Below are positions 17,084 through 25,621 of a stretch of DNA of 64,000 bases, one piece after another. The first letter of the stretch is position 1; every line of letters begins with the position of its first letter. Origin of the DNA: Sulfitobacter delicatus (GTDB taxonomy: Bacteria; Pseudomonadota; Alphaproteobacteria; Rhodobacterales; Rhodobacteraceae); contig NZ_FNBP01000008.1 of assembly GCF_900102535.1 (NCBI RefSeq), forward strand, positions 1-64,000. Reading direction: 5' to 3'. The notes below the pieces were generated by a model. It worked only from the letters and a program-made list of their open reading frames with translations, did not search any database and was not told where the DNA came from. The position numbers were made by a program, and so were the translations under genes.

Positions 17084-18136
17084 TCACTCGATAAACTCGT
17101 CGTCCTCGTCAGAGCTCGACGGCAGTTCGATGACACCCTCATCGGCAAGGCTCTTGGCATATTCCACCATTGCCGCCTGCGCCGCCCGCACATCGCGCCC
17201 CCGTACCGGGCCCGTTGCGGCCATTTCATCCATCAACATCTGGCGCGAGCGCTGTGGCAGGCATTCCATCAGGTGATCGCGCTGGTCCTTCTTGGCCCCG
17301 CGCATGGCCAGCGGCAGGGTGGCCCCATCCAGCCCGCGCATCACCTGTGCCAGATCCTGCATTGGCAGGCGGAACAGATCATCAAAGACGAACATGCGCT
17401 GTTTGATCGCCTGAAAGGCGTCGGGGATGCGTTTGTCGAGCTCGGAGGAGAGATCCTCAAAGGCCTGGCCGTCGAGTTGGTTAAACAGGTCGGCCATGCG
17501 CTGATGGGTTTCCACCGAATTGGTGTGCATCGCGTTCGACAGGATGTCCTGTTTCAGCGTTTCCTCGATCTGCTGCATCATATGCAACGGCACAGCCTCC
17601 ATCGCGATCATACGCTCGGCGATGTCCCGCATCCGCTCTGGCCCGAGCAGGGGGAGGACTTTCGCTGCGACAGCCGTGTCCACGTTATTGAGGATCGCCG
17701 CCGCGGTCTGATCGTGCTCATCCTTCAGGTAGTTCGCGATAACCGTCTCATCCAGCGCGCCGAAACCCTTCCACATCGCGCTTTCGCGCTCGGTGTTCTT
17801 CAGCCCTTCGAGGATACCAGAAACCTGCTCCTCCGGCATAAACCGCCGCAGCATGGACTCCGCCGTAGCGATTGACCCGACGACCGATCCGGTGCCGCTG
17901 ATCACCCGCTGGGTGAACTCGCTCAGGACTTTCTCGACCACCTCTGCGGGGATCGGGCCAAGGCAGCTCATCGCGCTGGTGATGCGCTCGATCTCGGCGG
18001 TGCCAAGCTTTTGCATGAGGTCCGACCCCGCCTGTTCGCCAAGACAAAGAAAGGTAATCGCGGCCTTGGTCGGCCCCGTGAGGTCATTGGCGTTAAACGG
18101 TGCCCGGCGGGTCTTGGTAGCGGTGTTGGTGGACAT
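17084..18136 (-). CDS. fliG: FliG, C-ring switch/motor protein
   Basis: FliG is the rotor protein that contacts the stator and the FliF ring. The 350 residues contain the FliG domains in order: N domain (KAAITFLCLGEQAGSDLMQKL), middle domain (DIAERMIAMEAVPLHMMQQIE) and C domain with the charged torque helix region (LPLAMRGAKKDQRDHLMECL). An acidic tail (SSSDEDDEFIE) ends it. AGAAGGAATATTTCG precedes the ATG. It is the last gene of the fliF-H-N-P-G unit rather than next to fliF as usual. Confidence 0.95.
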   Translation of the reverse strand: MSTNTATKTRRAPFNANDLTGPTKAAITFLCLGEQAGSDLMQKLGTAEIERITSAMSCLGPIPAEVVEKVLSEFTQRVISGTGSVVGSIATAESMLRRFMPEEQVSGILEGLKNTERESAMWKGFGALDETVIANYLKDEHDQTAAAILNNVDTAVAAKVLPLLGPERMRDIAERMIAMEAVPLHMMQQIEETLKQDILSNAMHTNSVETHQRMADLFNQLDGQAFEDLSSELDKRIPDAFQAIKQRMFVFDDLFRLPMQDLAQVMRGLDGATLPLAMRGAKKDQRDHLMECLPQRSRQMLMDEMAATGPVRGRDVRAAQAAMVEYAKSLADEGVIELPSSSDEDDEFIE

Positions 18137-18160
18137 CGAAATATTCCTTCTCAGGGCAGG

Positions 18161-19000
18161 TCAGCCGCCGGCCAATGGCACGTAGCTTTCGATCAGCGAT
18201 CCGGCCAGCATGTACCAGCCGTCAATCAGAACAAAGAAGATCACCTTGAACGGCAAGGAGATCAGCACAGGCGGCAGCATCATCATGCCCGCACTCATCA
18301 GCACCGAAGCGATGATAAGGTCGATGGCGACAAAGGGCAGATAGATCAGAAAGCCGATGGTAAAGGCGCGGCGTAGCTCGGAAATCATAAAGGCCGGCAC
18401 AAGGTGCCGGAACGAGGTTTCCTCCGCAGAGGCGGGCATGGGCGGGGCCTCTCCCGTTTCATCCTCGGGCGCTGTGACCCGCAGGAACAGGGCGTAATCC
18501 TCAGGCCGCGTGTTCACGAACATAAAAGAGCGGAAGGGGTCGGCAATGCGCTCCAGCGCTTGCTCTTCGGCAATGGCATTGTTCAGAAGCGGCACAACAC
18601 CGCCTTCATAGGCGTCCTCGAACACCGGCTGCATGACAAAGAACGTCATAAACAGCGCGAGGGAGGTCAGCACGATGTTCGGTGGGGTCTGGTTCAGGCC
18701 AAGCGCAGAGCGCAGCATCGACAGGACAATGACAAAACGGGTGAAGCTGGTCATCACGACCAGCAGCCCCGGTGCGATGCTGAGTACGGTGATCAGTGCG
18801 ATGAACTGGACGATCCGGCCCGAGAGATTGGCGTTCTCGTCACTGCCGGGGGCGGTATCCCCGATCACGTCCGACAGCGTGCCCAGAAAGCCGCCGTCTT
18901 GCGCCACAGCCATGCCGCTGCCGGCGAGAAGCACCAGCAGGGCAAGGCCCAAACGGCCCGGCGCCCAAAGGCGCAGGGAGGGGAGGTTAGTCAGGAACAT
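18161..19000 (-). CDS. fliP: FliP, export gate membrane protein
   Basis: FliP forms the core pore of the flagellar type III export gate with FliQ and FliR. The 279 residues include an N-terminal signal-like hydrophobic segment (~15-33), then the conserved membrane segments with SFTRFVIVLSMLRSALGLNQTPPN (as adjoining blocks ~105-128) and FLIYLPFVAIDLIIASVLMS near the C terminus. It overlaps fliN by 14 bases. Confidence 0.96.
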   Translation of the reverse strand: MFLTNLPSLRLWAPGRLGLALLVLLAGSGMAVAQDGGFLGTLSDVIGDTAPGSDENANLSGRIVQFIALITVLSIAPGLLVVMTSFTRFVIVLSMLRSALGLNQTPPNIVLTSLALFMTFFVMQPVFEDAYEGGVVPLLNNAIAEEQALERIADPFRSFMFVNTRPEDYALFLRVTAPEDETGEAPPMPASAEETSFRHLVPAFMISELRRAFTIGFLIYLPFVAIDLIIASVLMSAGMMMLPPVLISLPFKVIFFVLIDGWYMLAGSLIESYVPLAGG

Positions 19001-19436
19001 AATCCTTGACGATCTGGGTGAGCGAAACGCCGAGCCGGTCTTCGCCGACTTTCACCAAGTCACCGCGGGCCACCAGACGGTCAGAAACCATCAGGTCCAC
19101 CGGCGCGCCGATCTTGCGGTTCAGCTCTACGATAGAGCCGCGCGTGAGTTCCAGCAGGCGCGAGATCGGCATGCGGGCTTGCCCCAGTACAATCTGCACG
19201 TCCAGCCCGACATTCAGCATGGCATTGATGCCGGTGCTGCCGGGCTCTGCACGCGGTGCCAGCGCATTGCGCGAGTCCTCGGTATCCAACTGCGGGAAGA
19301 CACCCGCTTCGCTGGCACTGGTCGTCCCGGTGTTGCCGAGCGCATCAGCGCGGGGCTGTTCCTCCGGCGTGGTGTCCGGCGTTGCGTCGCTTTTGGGATC
19401 GGTATCCTTGGCGGATTGCAAATCAGGCTTATCCAT
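18987..19436 (-). CDS. fliN: FliN, C-ring protein
   Basis: FliN forms the bottom of the C-ring with FliM and docks export cargo through FliH. The 149 residues have an acidic Pro/Thr-rich N terminus (~1-65) and the SpoA domain at ~70-145 (MLNVGLDVQIVLGQARMPIS, then RKIGAPVDLMVSDRLVARGD). It overlaps fliP downstream by 14 bases and fliH upstream by 8. Confidence 0.93.
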   Translation of the reverse strand: MDKPDLQSAKDTDPKSDATPDTTPEEQPRADALGNTGTTSASEAGVFPQLDTEDSRNALAPRAEPGSTGINAMLNVGLDVQIVLGQARMPISRLLELTRGSIVELNRKIGAPVDLMVSDRLVARGDLVKVGEDRLGVSLTQIVKDYVPD

Positions 19437-20091
19437 GTCCGTCCTTCTCCTTTTGTGCTTCTAATGCCCGCCTGTGGGTCTCGCGCAGTTCGGCGAGCAG
19501 ACGGTCGCAAATCTTTTTGAACCCGTAATCAAGGCTCCCGTGATCCCACTCCATCCGCGCATCACCGTCGGCAATGGCCGGGTCAGCCTGCACGTCAAGC
19601 GCGCCGTCGCATTTGTAATAGGCCGCACGATTGCGCAGTTCAGGGCCGATCTGTTCCAGCGTTGCGGGCGAGAGGCGCACTTTGATCCGGCTCGACCCGA
19701 TGGCCATTTTCAATGATTGGGTCACGGTCTTTTTCACCCGCTCGATGGACAGACGCTCAATCACCTCGGGCAGCACGATCTCGCAGGTCTGCAGGGTGAA
19801 TCCCACGACCTGCGCCACCAGCGCCTCGTTGTGCTCTTTCGAAGAGGTCGCCAGACGCGCCAGTTCCTGTGCAAGCTTTTCCGCCATTTCGGCGTGCTCA
19901 GCCTGCATCTGCTTGTGCATCTCTGCCCGGCCAGCGTCGGCCCCCTGCAGGTACCCTTCAATATGGCCTTGTTTGTGGGCCTTCTTAATTTTTGCCTCGA
20001 TCTCTTCGGCGGTGGGCAGGTCGGGGTCTTGCACCCGGCCTGTACCGTTCGGATCTTCGTCAAAGTTGCGCAGCTTCAGGGTCGAGATCAT
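19429..20091 (-). CDS. fliH: FliH-like export ATPase regulator
   Basis: FliH tethers the export ATPase FliI to the C-ring. The start at 20091 creates an ATGA overlap with fliF and gives 220 residues. The central ~45-110 is an Ala/Glu/Gln/Lys-rich coiled coil (KIKKAHKQGHIEGYLQGADA and after), followed by the FliH/YscL-type C domain (AQVVGFTLQTCEIVLPEVIE). Similarity among FliH proteins is low, so position between fliF and fliN matters for the call. Confidence 0.85.
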   Translation of the reverse strand: MISTLKLRNFDEDPNGTGRVQDPDLPTAEEIEAKIKKAHKQGHIEGYLQGADAGRAEMHKQMQAEHAEMAEKLAQELARLATSSKEHNEALVAQVVGFTLQTCEIVLPEVIERLSIERVKKTVTQSLKMAIGSSRIKVRLSPATLEQIGPELRNRAAYYKCDGALDVQADPAIADGDARMEWDHGSLDYGFKKICDRLLAELRETHRRALEAQKEKDGHG

Positions 20092-21791
20092 GCCTCTTCC
20101 CCTTCTGCCAGCCATTCACCCAGCACCCGCAGGGCGTCGTCCGCGTTGTTCTGGGCCAGTTCGGCAACGGTACGGATCTGGCTATGCTGCAAGGCACCAT
20201 CGACAGAGGCCAGATGCACCAAATCGCGGGGCATCTCGTCCATCGGGGCCAGCACTGATCCGGTTTGGGATGTCGCTGGCGTCGGCAGGCGGTTTTGCGT
20301 GTTTGCCGGGGTCGATTGGTCGGAGAGCGCTTTGGTTTCTGTCTCGCCCGGACCGCCCAGCAGGGCTGCATCGGCGCCAGCACCGGCCAAAGCAGGCTGC
20401 GGTGCGGCGGCGTCCAGCACCATGCGCAGGGGCCGCGCGCCAAGGACCATAATGATCGCCACCAGCGTCAGACCAAAGAGCGAGCGCAGGATGGTCATGG
20501 CATTGTCGGCGAGTACGGCACCGATGCCGCGGCCTACGGGGTTATTGAACTCGGAATCGAAGTCGAGGAACTGAAGGCTGTCCACTTGCACCTGATCGCC
20601 GCGTGTCTCGTCAAAGCCGATGGCGGTGCTGACCAGTTGCGTCAGACGCTGCATCTCTTCTTCGCTGCGCTCGATATAGCCTTCGGAGCCGTCGGGCAGG
20701 GTGCCGTAGCTGCCGTTGACTAGTACGGCGACAGAGATGCGCTCGATGTCACCCGGCTCGCGCACCAGCTCACTTTGCACCGAGCCGATCTCGTAATTAA
20801 TGATCTCGTCGTTCTCGCTGCGCGTTGACTGGCCCGCCGCGCCGCCGCCCGCATCATCGCGCAGCTCGTCAGGAATGTTGTTGCCCACGTCGACGTTGCC
20901 ATTGGCGGGGTCGGTCTCGTTAGAATTGCGGGTCCGGGTCTCGATCGAGCGGGCGACCTGCTGGGCCGGGTCAAAGCTGCGCGAGACGCGGACTTCGCGC
21001 TCGGTGGTCAGGTCAACGCTCACCCGCACGCGAGTGTTGCCGGGGCCGACGCGGGCGTTCAGGATCGATTCAACCTTCTGCGCCAGTTGCTCTTCGATCA
21101 TGCTGCGCTGGCCTTGCAGCGAATAATCAGAACTGCCGCCGTCGTCCTTGGCCAAGATCGTCTCACCTGTGCCGGAAAGGACGGTCACATTCTGCGCCTC
21201 TAGGTCCGCCACGGCAGAGGCGACCAGCGCCTGAATCGCCTGCGCCTGACGGCGGGTGATGCTGGCATTGGCCTGCGCCCGCACGATGACCGAACCGCTG
21301 GCTTCGGGCTGGCTGCGCGAGAACGCGGCGCGTTCGGGCAGCACCAAATGCACCCGCGCGGCCTTGATGCCGCTGATGGTCTGGATCGAGCGGGCCAATT
21401 CGCCCTCAAGCGCGCGCAGACGGTTCACCTTTTGCATGAAGGAGTTCATCCCCATGCCCGACATCTCGTCGAAAATCTCCCAACCCGGCACGCCTTCGCC
21501 CGGCAGCCCTGCATCGGCCAGCGCCATGCGGGCGCGGGCGATGTCATCTTCGGCCACGGAAATCGTATCGCCATTGCGCGACAGGTCCACCGTCAGCCCA
21601 GCTTGCTCAAGCGTCTGCATCATCTGCGAGGCGGTGCCGGGGCTCAACTGGCTGTAGACGGGAACATAGGTCGGCGCAAAGATCGTGCGCGCCCCGATCA
21701 GAATTGCCGCCGTGATCGCAAGCCCAATGCCGCCCAACATTGCCAAACGTTTGGGGCCCAAATCTCTGAGGTTTTCGACGATCTGATTCAC
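20088..21791 (-). CDS. fliF: FliF, MS-ring protein
   Basis: FliF forms the MS ring, the inner-membrane base of the motor. The start is a GTG at 21791 preceded by AGGTGAGG. The 567 residues have a first membrane segment (~19-39), the secretin-like ring-building domains (YSQLSPGTASQMMQTLEQAG and ALEGELARSIQTISGIKAAR), a disordered middle (~290-335), a second membrane segment (~438-460) and the short C-terminal FliG-binding tail. It is first in the fliF-H-N-P-G unit. Confidence 0.96.
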   Translation of the reverse strand: MNQIVENLRDLGPKRLAMLGGIGLAITAAILIGARTIFAPTYVPVYSQLSPGTASQMMQTLEQAGLTVDLSRNGDTISVAEDDIARARMALADAGLPGEGVPGWEIFDEMSGMGMNSFMQKVNRLRALEGELARSIQTISGIKAARVHLVLPERAAFSRSQPEASGSVIVRAQANASITRRQAQAIQALVASAVADLEAQNVTVLSGTGETILAKDDGGSSDYSLQGQRSMIEEQLAQKVESILNARVGPGNTRVRVSVDLTTEREVRVSRSFDPAQQVARSIETRTRNSNETDPANGNVDVGNNIPDELRDDAGGGAAGQSTRSENDEIINYEIGSVQSELVREPGDIERISVAVLVNGSYGTLPDGSEGYIERSEEEMQRLTQLVSTAIGFDETRGDQVQVDSLQFLDFDSEFNNPVGRGIGAVLADNAMTILRSLFGLTLVAIIMVLGARPLRMVLDAAAPQPALAGAGADAALLGGPGETETKALSDQSTPANTQNRLPTPATSQTGSVLAPMDEMPRDLVHLASVDGALQHSQIRTVAELAQNNADDALRVLGEWLAEGEEA

Positions 21792-21973
21792 TTGGCCTCA
21801 CCTGTTTAATTGGTCCCAGCATTCCCTGCTCGGCACCCGCTATGCAAGTATATATCGATTTATACTTGCTCGATGTGGGAAATAAACAGGTTTCTGTTGC
21901 AATAAAGCTTGATTGAAGATGTATTTGTTCTTGCGTATGGCGCTCCTCGCGCGATCTGAGTAAGACTGGAAAT
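21792..21973. promoter_or_regulatory. Divergent fliF/fliL promoter region with perfect inverted repeat
   Basis: This 182-base gap between divergent fliF and fliL carries GCAAGTATA (21844-21852), an 8-base spacer TATCGATT, and TATACTTGC (21861-21869): a perfect 9-bp inverted repeat that looks like a dimer operator. The related word GTTCTTGC (21927-21934) lies 40 bases before fliL. CCTGTTTAATT at 21801-21811 recurs exactly at 30743-30753 before flgB. These are candidate regulatory sites; the regulator is unknown. Confidence 0.5.
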
Positions 21974-22531
21974 ATGAAAAAGATTGTCGCTATCCTTGCT
22001 GTCGCTCTCCTCTGCGCCGTTGCCGCGATCGGCGGGGCAGCTTTGGCAATCGGCCCGTCGACCATGTTGAAAATGGTCGGGCTCGGGGGCGATACGCCAG
22101 CGGAAACTCAGGACGCTGAAGGCGAGAAGTACGCCAAGGCAGACGGCGACAAAGACGATGGCCATGGCGGCAAGGATGAGCATGGTAAAGACGGCAAAGA
22201 GGCGAAAGCCAAGATGCCGGTCATGCCCTTCCCCGAAATCATCGTGAACGTGACCGACACCGGCCCGCAGGGGGGCAAGACCAGCCGTTTCCTTAAGCTC
22301 AACATGCTGATGGTCTATGACGACACGCTCGAAGGTGCGGATCGCTTGGTGGCGCGCGAAATCTATCTGCGGGACAGCTTCCAAGACTTCCTGCGCCAGT
22401 TGCATGTCAGCGACCTGAGCGGCAGCTACGGTCTCGCGATGCTGAAAACCGAACTGCTCCGCCGCGCTCGGGCCGTGGGCCATACCGAAGCGCCGCGGGA
22501 AATTCTGATCGCGGATATGGTGGTGCAATGA
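21974..22531 (+). CDS. fliL: FliL, basal-body stator-associated protein
   Basis: FliL rings the stator at the basal body. The 185 residues have an N-terminal membrane segment (~4-26), a charged His/Lys/Asp/Gly linker (~38-78) and the periplasmic FliL domain ending ILIADMVVQ, a typical FliL terminus. Its stop overlaps the fliM start by 4 bases, the classical fliL-fliM order. Confidence 0.9.
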   Translation: MKKIVAILAVALLCAVAAIGGAALAIGPSTMLKMVGLGGDTPAETQDAEGEKYAKADGDKDDGHGGKDEHGKDGKEAKAKMPVMPFPEIIVNVTDTGPQGGKTSRFLKLNMLMVYDDTLEGADRLVAREIYLRDSFQDFLRQLHVSDLSGSYGLAMLKTELLRRARAVGHTEAPREILIADMVVQ

Positions 22532-23481
22532 GCGCGACAACTTCGCCCCAGGAAGAGGCGCTGAGCCTCGAAGAAACGATGATCCGCCAAGCGCGGGAGA
22601 GCTTTCAGCGGCTGCCCACCTTGGAAATTATCGTCGACCGGCTCTTGCTGGCGCTGGTGCCTGATCTGAAATCCTACTGCACTGTTTCGCCTGAAATTGA
22701 GCTGCAGTCGCTGGAATACCTCCCCTATGAAGACGCGATGGAAGCCACGCAGGCGCCCTCACTCTTTGCCATTGCCGACGCGCAGGGTTGGAACACCCAG
22801 ATCGCCTGTGTTGTCGAACCTGACCTCCTGTTCTCGGTGTTGGAGATTATGCTCGGCGGCCGTCGCGCGCCGCCAAACGAATGGAAACCGCGCGGGCTGA
22901 CTGCCATCGAGCAAAAGCTTGGCCGCCGCTTGGCGGAGTTGTCGCTTAAGGTGCTGAGCAATTGCCTCGCCGACATCAGCCCGGTTACCTTCGACATCCA
23001 ATCGCTGGAATCCAACCCGCGCTCTGTCATGCTGGCAGCGCCGCGTACGGCGACAGTGGCGGTGCGCCTGCATATGTCCTTCGAAGACCGCAGCGGGCAT
23101 ATGACGCTAATCCTGCCCTACGGCAATCTTGACGAAGTCAGCGCACAGCTCGCGCAGCCCTTCCTTGGCGGGCGGTCCACGACGGATAGCAACGCGCGCA
23201 AGGATATGAACAACCAGATTTCCAGCACGACCGTGACGATCACCGGTGTCTTGCAAGAGGTCAAAATCCCATTGCGCGAAGTGATGGAGTGGAAGCCCGG
23301 CCATGTGATTGACCTTGGCATGACGGTGGACACGCCCGTGGTCGGCATGGTCAACGCCCAGCCGATGTTCCAAGCCGCCTTTGGCCAACGCAGCAACGGC
23401 GCGCTGGCGCTGCGGGTGATCCAATCCCTGCTGCCCGCCGAGACTGAGGAGGAGATCGACGATGATGCCAGCCTTGATTGA
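22528..23481 (+). CDS. fliM: FliM, C-ring switch protein without the usual CheY-binding N terminus
   Basis: FliM is the C-ring protein that receives CheY-P in most bacteria. The 317 residues cover the FliM middle domain (VEPDLLFSVLEIMLGGRRAP; LTAIEQKLGRRLAELSLKVL) and a C-terminal SpoA domain (VKIPLREVMEWKPGHVIDLG). The N terminus (MSATTSPQEEALSLEETMIR) lacks the LSQxEIDALL motif that binds CheY-P. The ATGA overlap with fliL fixes the start, so the motif is not lost by mis-annotation. Confidence 0.92.
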   Translation: MSATTSPQEEALSLEETMIRQARESFQRLPTLEIIVDRLLLALVPDLKSYCTVSPEIELQSLEYLPYEDAMEATQAPSLFAIADAQGWNTQIACVVEPDLLFSVLEIMLGGRRAPPNEWKPRGLTAIEQKLGRRLAELSLKVLSNCLADISPVTFDIQSLESNPRSVMLAAPRTATVAVRLHMSFEDRSGHMTLILPYGNLDEVSAQLAQPFLGGRSTTDSNARKDMNNQISSTTVTITGVLQEVKIPLREVMEWKPGHVIDLGMTVDTPVVGMVNAQPMFQAAFGQRSNGALALRVIQSLLPAETEEEIDDDASLD

Positions 23482-23863
23482 TATCATCATCATCGTGCTG
23501 CTGGTCGGCACGCTGGTCTATGCCTTTATCCTTGACCGCCGCGTGCGCAGCCTGATGGAATCCCTGCGCGAGATGGAGCCGATGGTTGGCGCATTCTCAA
23601 GCGCGGTTGATCAATCCACCAAATCGGTTGAAGAACTGCGCGATCTCAGCGCCAAGGCGCAACGCCCTGAACCACCTGTGCAAAAGCAAGCGCCCCAGCC
23701 GCGCCATGCGCCAGCAGAGGCCGCGCCCCTCAGCCAAAGCCCCGCAGAAAAACGCGCTGCCCGCCTCAAAGGTCGGGCACAGGTGCGCGGGCAGACAGCG
23801 GTGCAGGGCAAATCCGAACTGGTCCGCACCTTTTTCGACATCACTAAGGAGCGCAAGGAATGA
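23462..23863 (+). CDS. DUF6468-like small membrane protein of the flagellar locus
   Basis: This encodes 133 residues: one N-terminal membrane helix (~5-23), a short coiled coil (~28-60), then a Pro/Ala/Gln-rich basic tail (~65-115). It resembles the DUF6468 family of alphaproteobacterial flagellar loci, whose function is not known to me. It overlaps fliM by 20 bases and motE by 4, so it is co-translated with both. A helper at the C-ring/membrane interface is possible but is only inference. Confidence 0.7.
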   Translation: MMPALIDIIIIVLLVGTLVYAFILDRRVRSLMESLREMEPMVGAFSSAVDQSTKSVEELRDLSAKAQRPEPPVQKQAPQPRHAPAEAAPLSQSPAEKRAARLKGRAQVRGQTAVQGKSELVRTFFDITKERKE

Positions 23864-24489
23864 GCCGTATTTCCCTGCCTAAGATCGCCCTTCTGGGCCT
23901 CGGGGTTGCCGGGGTGCTCAAGCTCACGGTGGAATTCATGCCGATGATGGCGATTGCCGAGACCCCGGCAGAAAAGCCGCCGGTTCCGGTCGAACTGGCC
24001 GCCGCCCCCGCGCCGCCCAGCTATGACGCCAGCGCGCCCGGCGAAAGCGGCATGTGCGAGCCGAGCCATCTCATTGCCGAAGCCATCGCTGAAGAACGGG
24101 CCTTGCTTAAAGACCAACGCGCTACCATCGCGGACCGCGAAGCAAAACTGGCGCTGGCCGAGCAGAGCCTCAAGGCCGAGCAGACGCGTCTTGCCAACCT
24201 GCGCGACGAGATTGGCGCACAGCTCAAGGTGATTGACGAGGCCAACAATCAAGACATGACCAAACTGGTCGAGCTTTACCGCAATATGAAGCCGCAGGTC
24301 GCGGCGGGCATCATGGATGAGATTGATATTGAGACCGCCGTGCAGGTCATCGGCGCCATGCCAGAGCGTGATGCGGCGCAGATCATGGGGTCATTCAGCC
24401 TTGTCCGCGCCCGGCTGATCACCAAGATTTTGCTGGAACGCTCCAAACTCCCCGCTGATCGCAATCTCGAAGGGCTCAAGCTTCGCTAG
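23860..24489 (+). CDS. motE: MotE-like motility chaperone (MgtE N-domain-like)
   Basis: MotE of rhizobia is a periplasmic chaperone that stabilises the motility protein MotC. The 209 residues show an N-terminal hydrophobic anchor or signal (~9-30), a Pro-rich stretch, one Cys (in GMCEPSH), a coiled coil (~75-125), and an MgtE-N-like C domain (LYRNMKPQVAAGIMDEIDIE; VIGAMPERDAAQIMGSF). It ends the fliL-fliM-DUF6468-motE unit and faces convergent flhB with 10 bases between. Confidence 0.8.
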   Translation: MSRISLPKIALLGLGVAGVLKLTVEFMPMMAIAETPAEKPPVPVELAAAPAPPSYDASAPGESGMCEPSHLIAEAIAEERALLKDQRATIADREAKLALAEQSLKAEQTRLANLRDEIGAQLKVIDEANNQDMTKLVELYRNMKPQVAAGIMDEIDIETAVQVIGAMPERDAAQIMGSFSLVRARLITKILLERSKLPADRNLEGLKLR

Positions 24490-24499
24490 GGCAGGGCGC

Positions 24500-25618
24500 T
24501 TAATCCTCGCGCACTGTTGAGCCTGCGGGCGGCTTGCGGCGCACGTTGCGGCGCATGTCCATGACAAAGCCAATGATCTCGGCCACCGCCTGCCAATGTT
24601 CCATCGGGATGCGCTCATCAACCTCGACAGTGGCGTGCAAAGCCCGGGCCAGCGGGCGGTTTTCGATCATCGGAATGTCGTGCTCTTTGGCCAACTCCCG
24701 GATGCGATGCGCCATGACGTCGGCACCCTTCGCCACACAGACCGGCACATCATCCTCGCCCTGTTCATATTTCAGCGCCACGGCGAAATGCGTCGGGTTG
24801 GTCAGGATCACGCTGGCACCCGGGACCGCCTGTGCGATGCGCTGGCGTGCGCGGGCGCGGCGGAGTTCGGCGCGGCGGCCCTTGATCTGCGGGTCGCCTT
24901 CGCTGTCCTTATGCTCGTCGCGGATTTCCTTAAGGCTCATCATCTGCTTCTTTTTCCACTGCGCGCGCTTCCAGATGATGTCAGCAATGGCAATCGGCAC
25001 CAGCAGCACCGTGGTCACCATGAAAATCCAGCGGACCTTGCCCAAAGCTTCGGGCAGCAGGGTTTCGGGCAGAAAGGCCTGTGTCTGACCCAGCGACTGC
25101 GCAATGTCGCGCACCACCCAGACAGTGATAAACCCGATCACCAGCACTTTGGCGGTGTTCTTGCCAAACTCGACAAAGGCTTCAGCCGAGAACAGACGTT
25201 TGAACCCCGACAGCGGGTTCAGCTTTGACGGTTTCGGCTTGATCCGCTCGGCCGAGACCACGGTCTCGCCTTGGATCATCACCCCGAACAGCGCTGCCAG
25301 TACCATGATCCCCACCACCGGCATCATCGCGAGACCCAGGGTAAAGCCTAAACCCTTGAGCACCTGACCGGCCTCCACCACACCCGCGCTGCCGGTGCTG
25401 ATTGCGGTCATTCCTGCATTAGTTAGGGGGCGTTGCAGCGCATCGACGATACCCCCGATGGAATTGGGCAGTACAAAGACCAGCACCATCAGCAGTGAAA
25501 ACACCACCATCGCCGTCCCGGTCTCGCGCGATTGGGGCACGTCGCCTTTCTTGCGGGCGTCGCGCAGTTTTTTCTCGGTTGGCTCTTCGGTCTTACTGCT
25601 CTTGTCTTCTTCCGACAT
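24500..25618 (-). CDS. flhB: FlhB, export specificity switch
   Basis: FlhB is the membrane protein of the export gate that switches substrate from hook to filament proteins. The 372 residues have four membrane segments within ~33-215 and a cytoplasmic domain with the autocleavage motif NPTH at 274-277 (ILTNPTHFAVALKY). The FliK partner is encoded at 899. It is the last gene of the long flgB-to-flhB unit. Confidence 0.97.
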   Translation of the reverse strand: MSEEDKSSKTEEPTEKKLRDARKKGDVPQSRETGTAMVVFSLLMVLVFVLPNSIGGIVDALQRPLTNAGMTAISTGSAGVVEAGQVLKGLGFTLGLAMMPVVGIMVLAALFGVMIQGETVVSAERIKPKPSKLNPLSGFKRLFSAEAFVEFGKNTAKVLVIGFITVWVVRDIAQSLGQTQAFLPETLLPEALGKVRWIFMVTTVLLVPIAIADIIWKRAQWKKKQMMSLKEIRDEHKDSEGDPQIKGRRAELRRARARQRIAQAVPGASVILTNPTHFAVALKYEQGEDDVPVCVAKGADVMAHRIRELAKEHDIPMIENRPLARALHATVEVDERIPMEHWQAVAEIIGFVMDMRRNVRRKPPAGSTVRED

Positions 25619-25621
25619 GGC

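Noticed and set aside
23590-23850. Plus-strand alternative frame over the DUF6468-like gene
   Set aside because: It is a second-frame shadow with Arg/Pro/Ser bias; the annotated frame has the membrane helix and the ATGA coupling.
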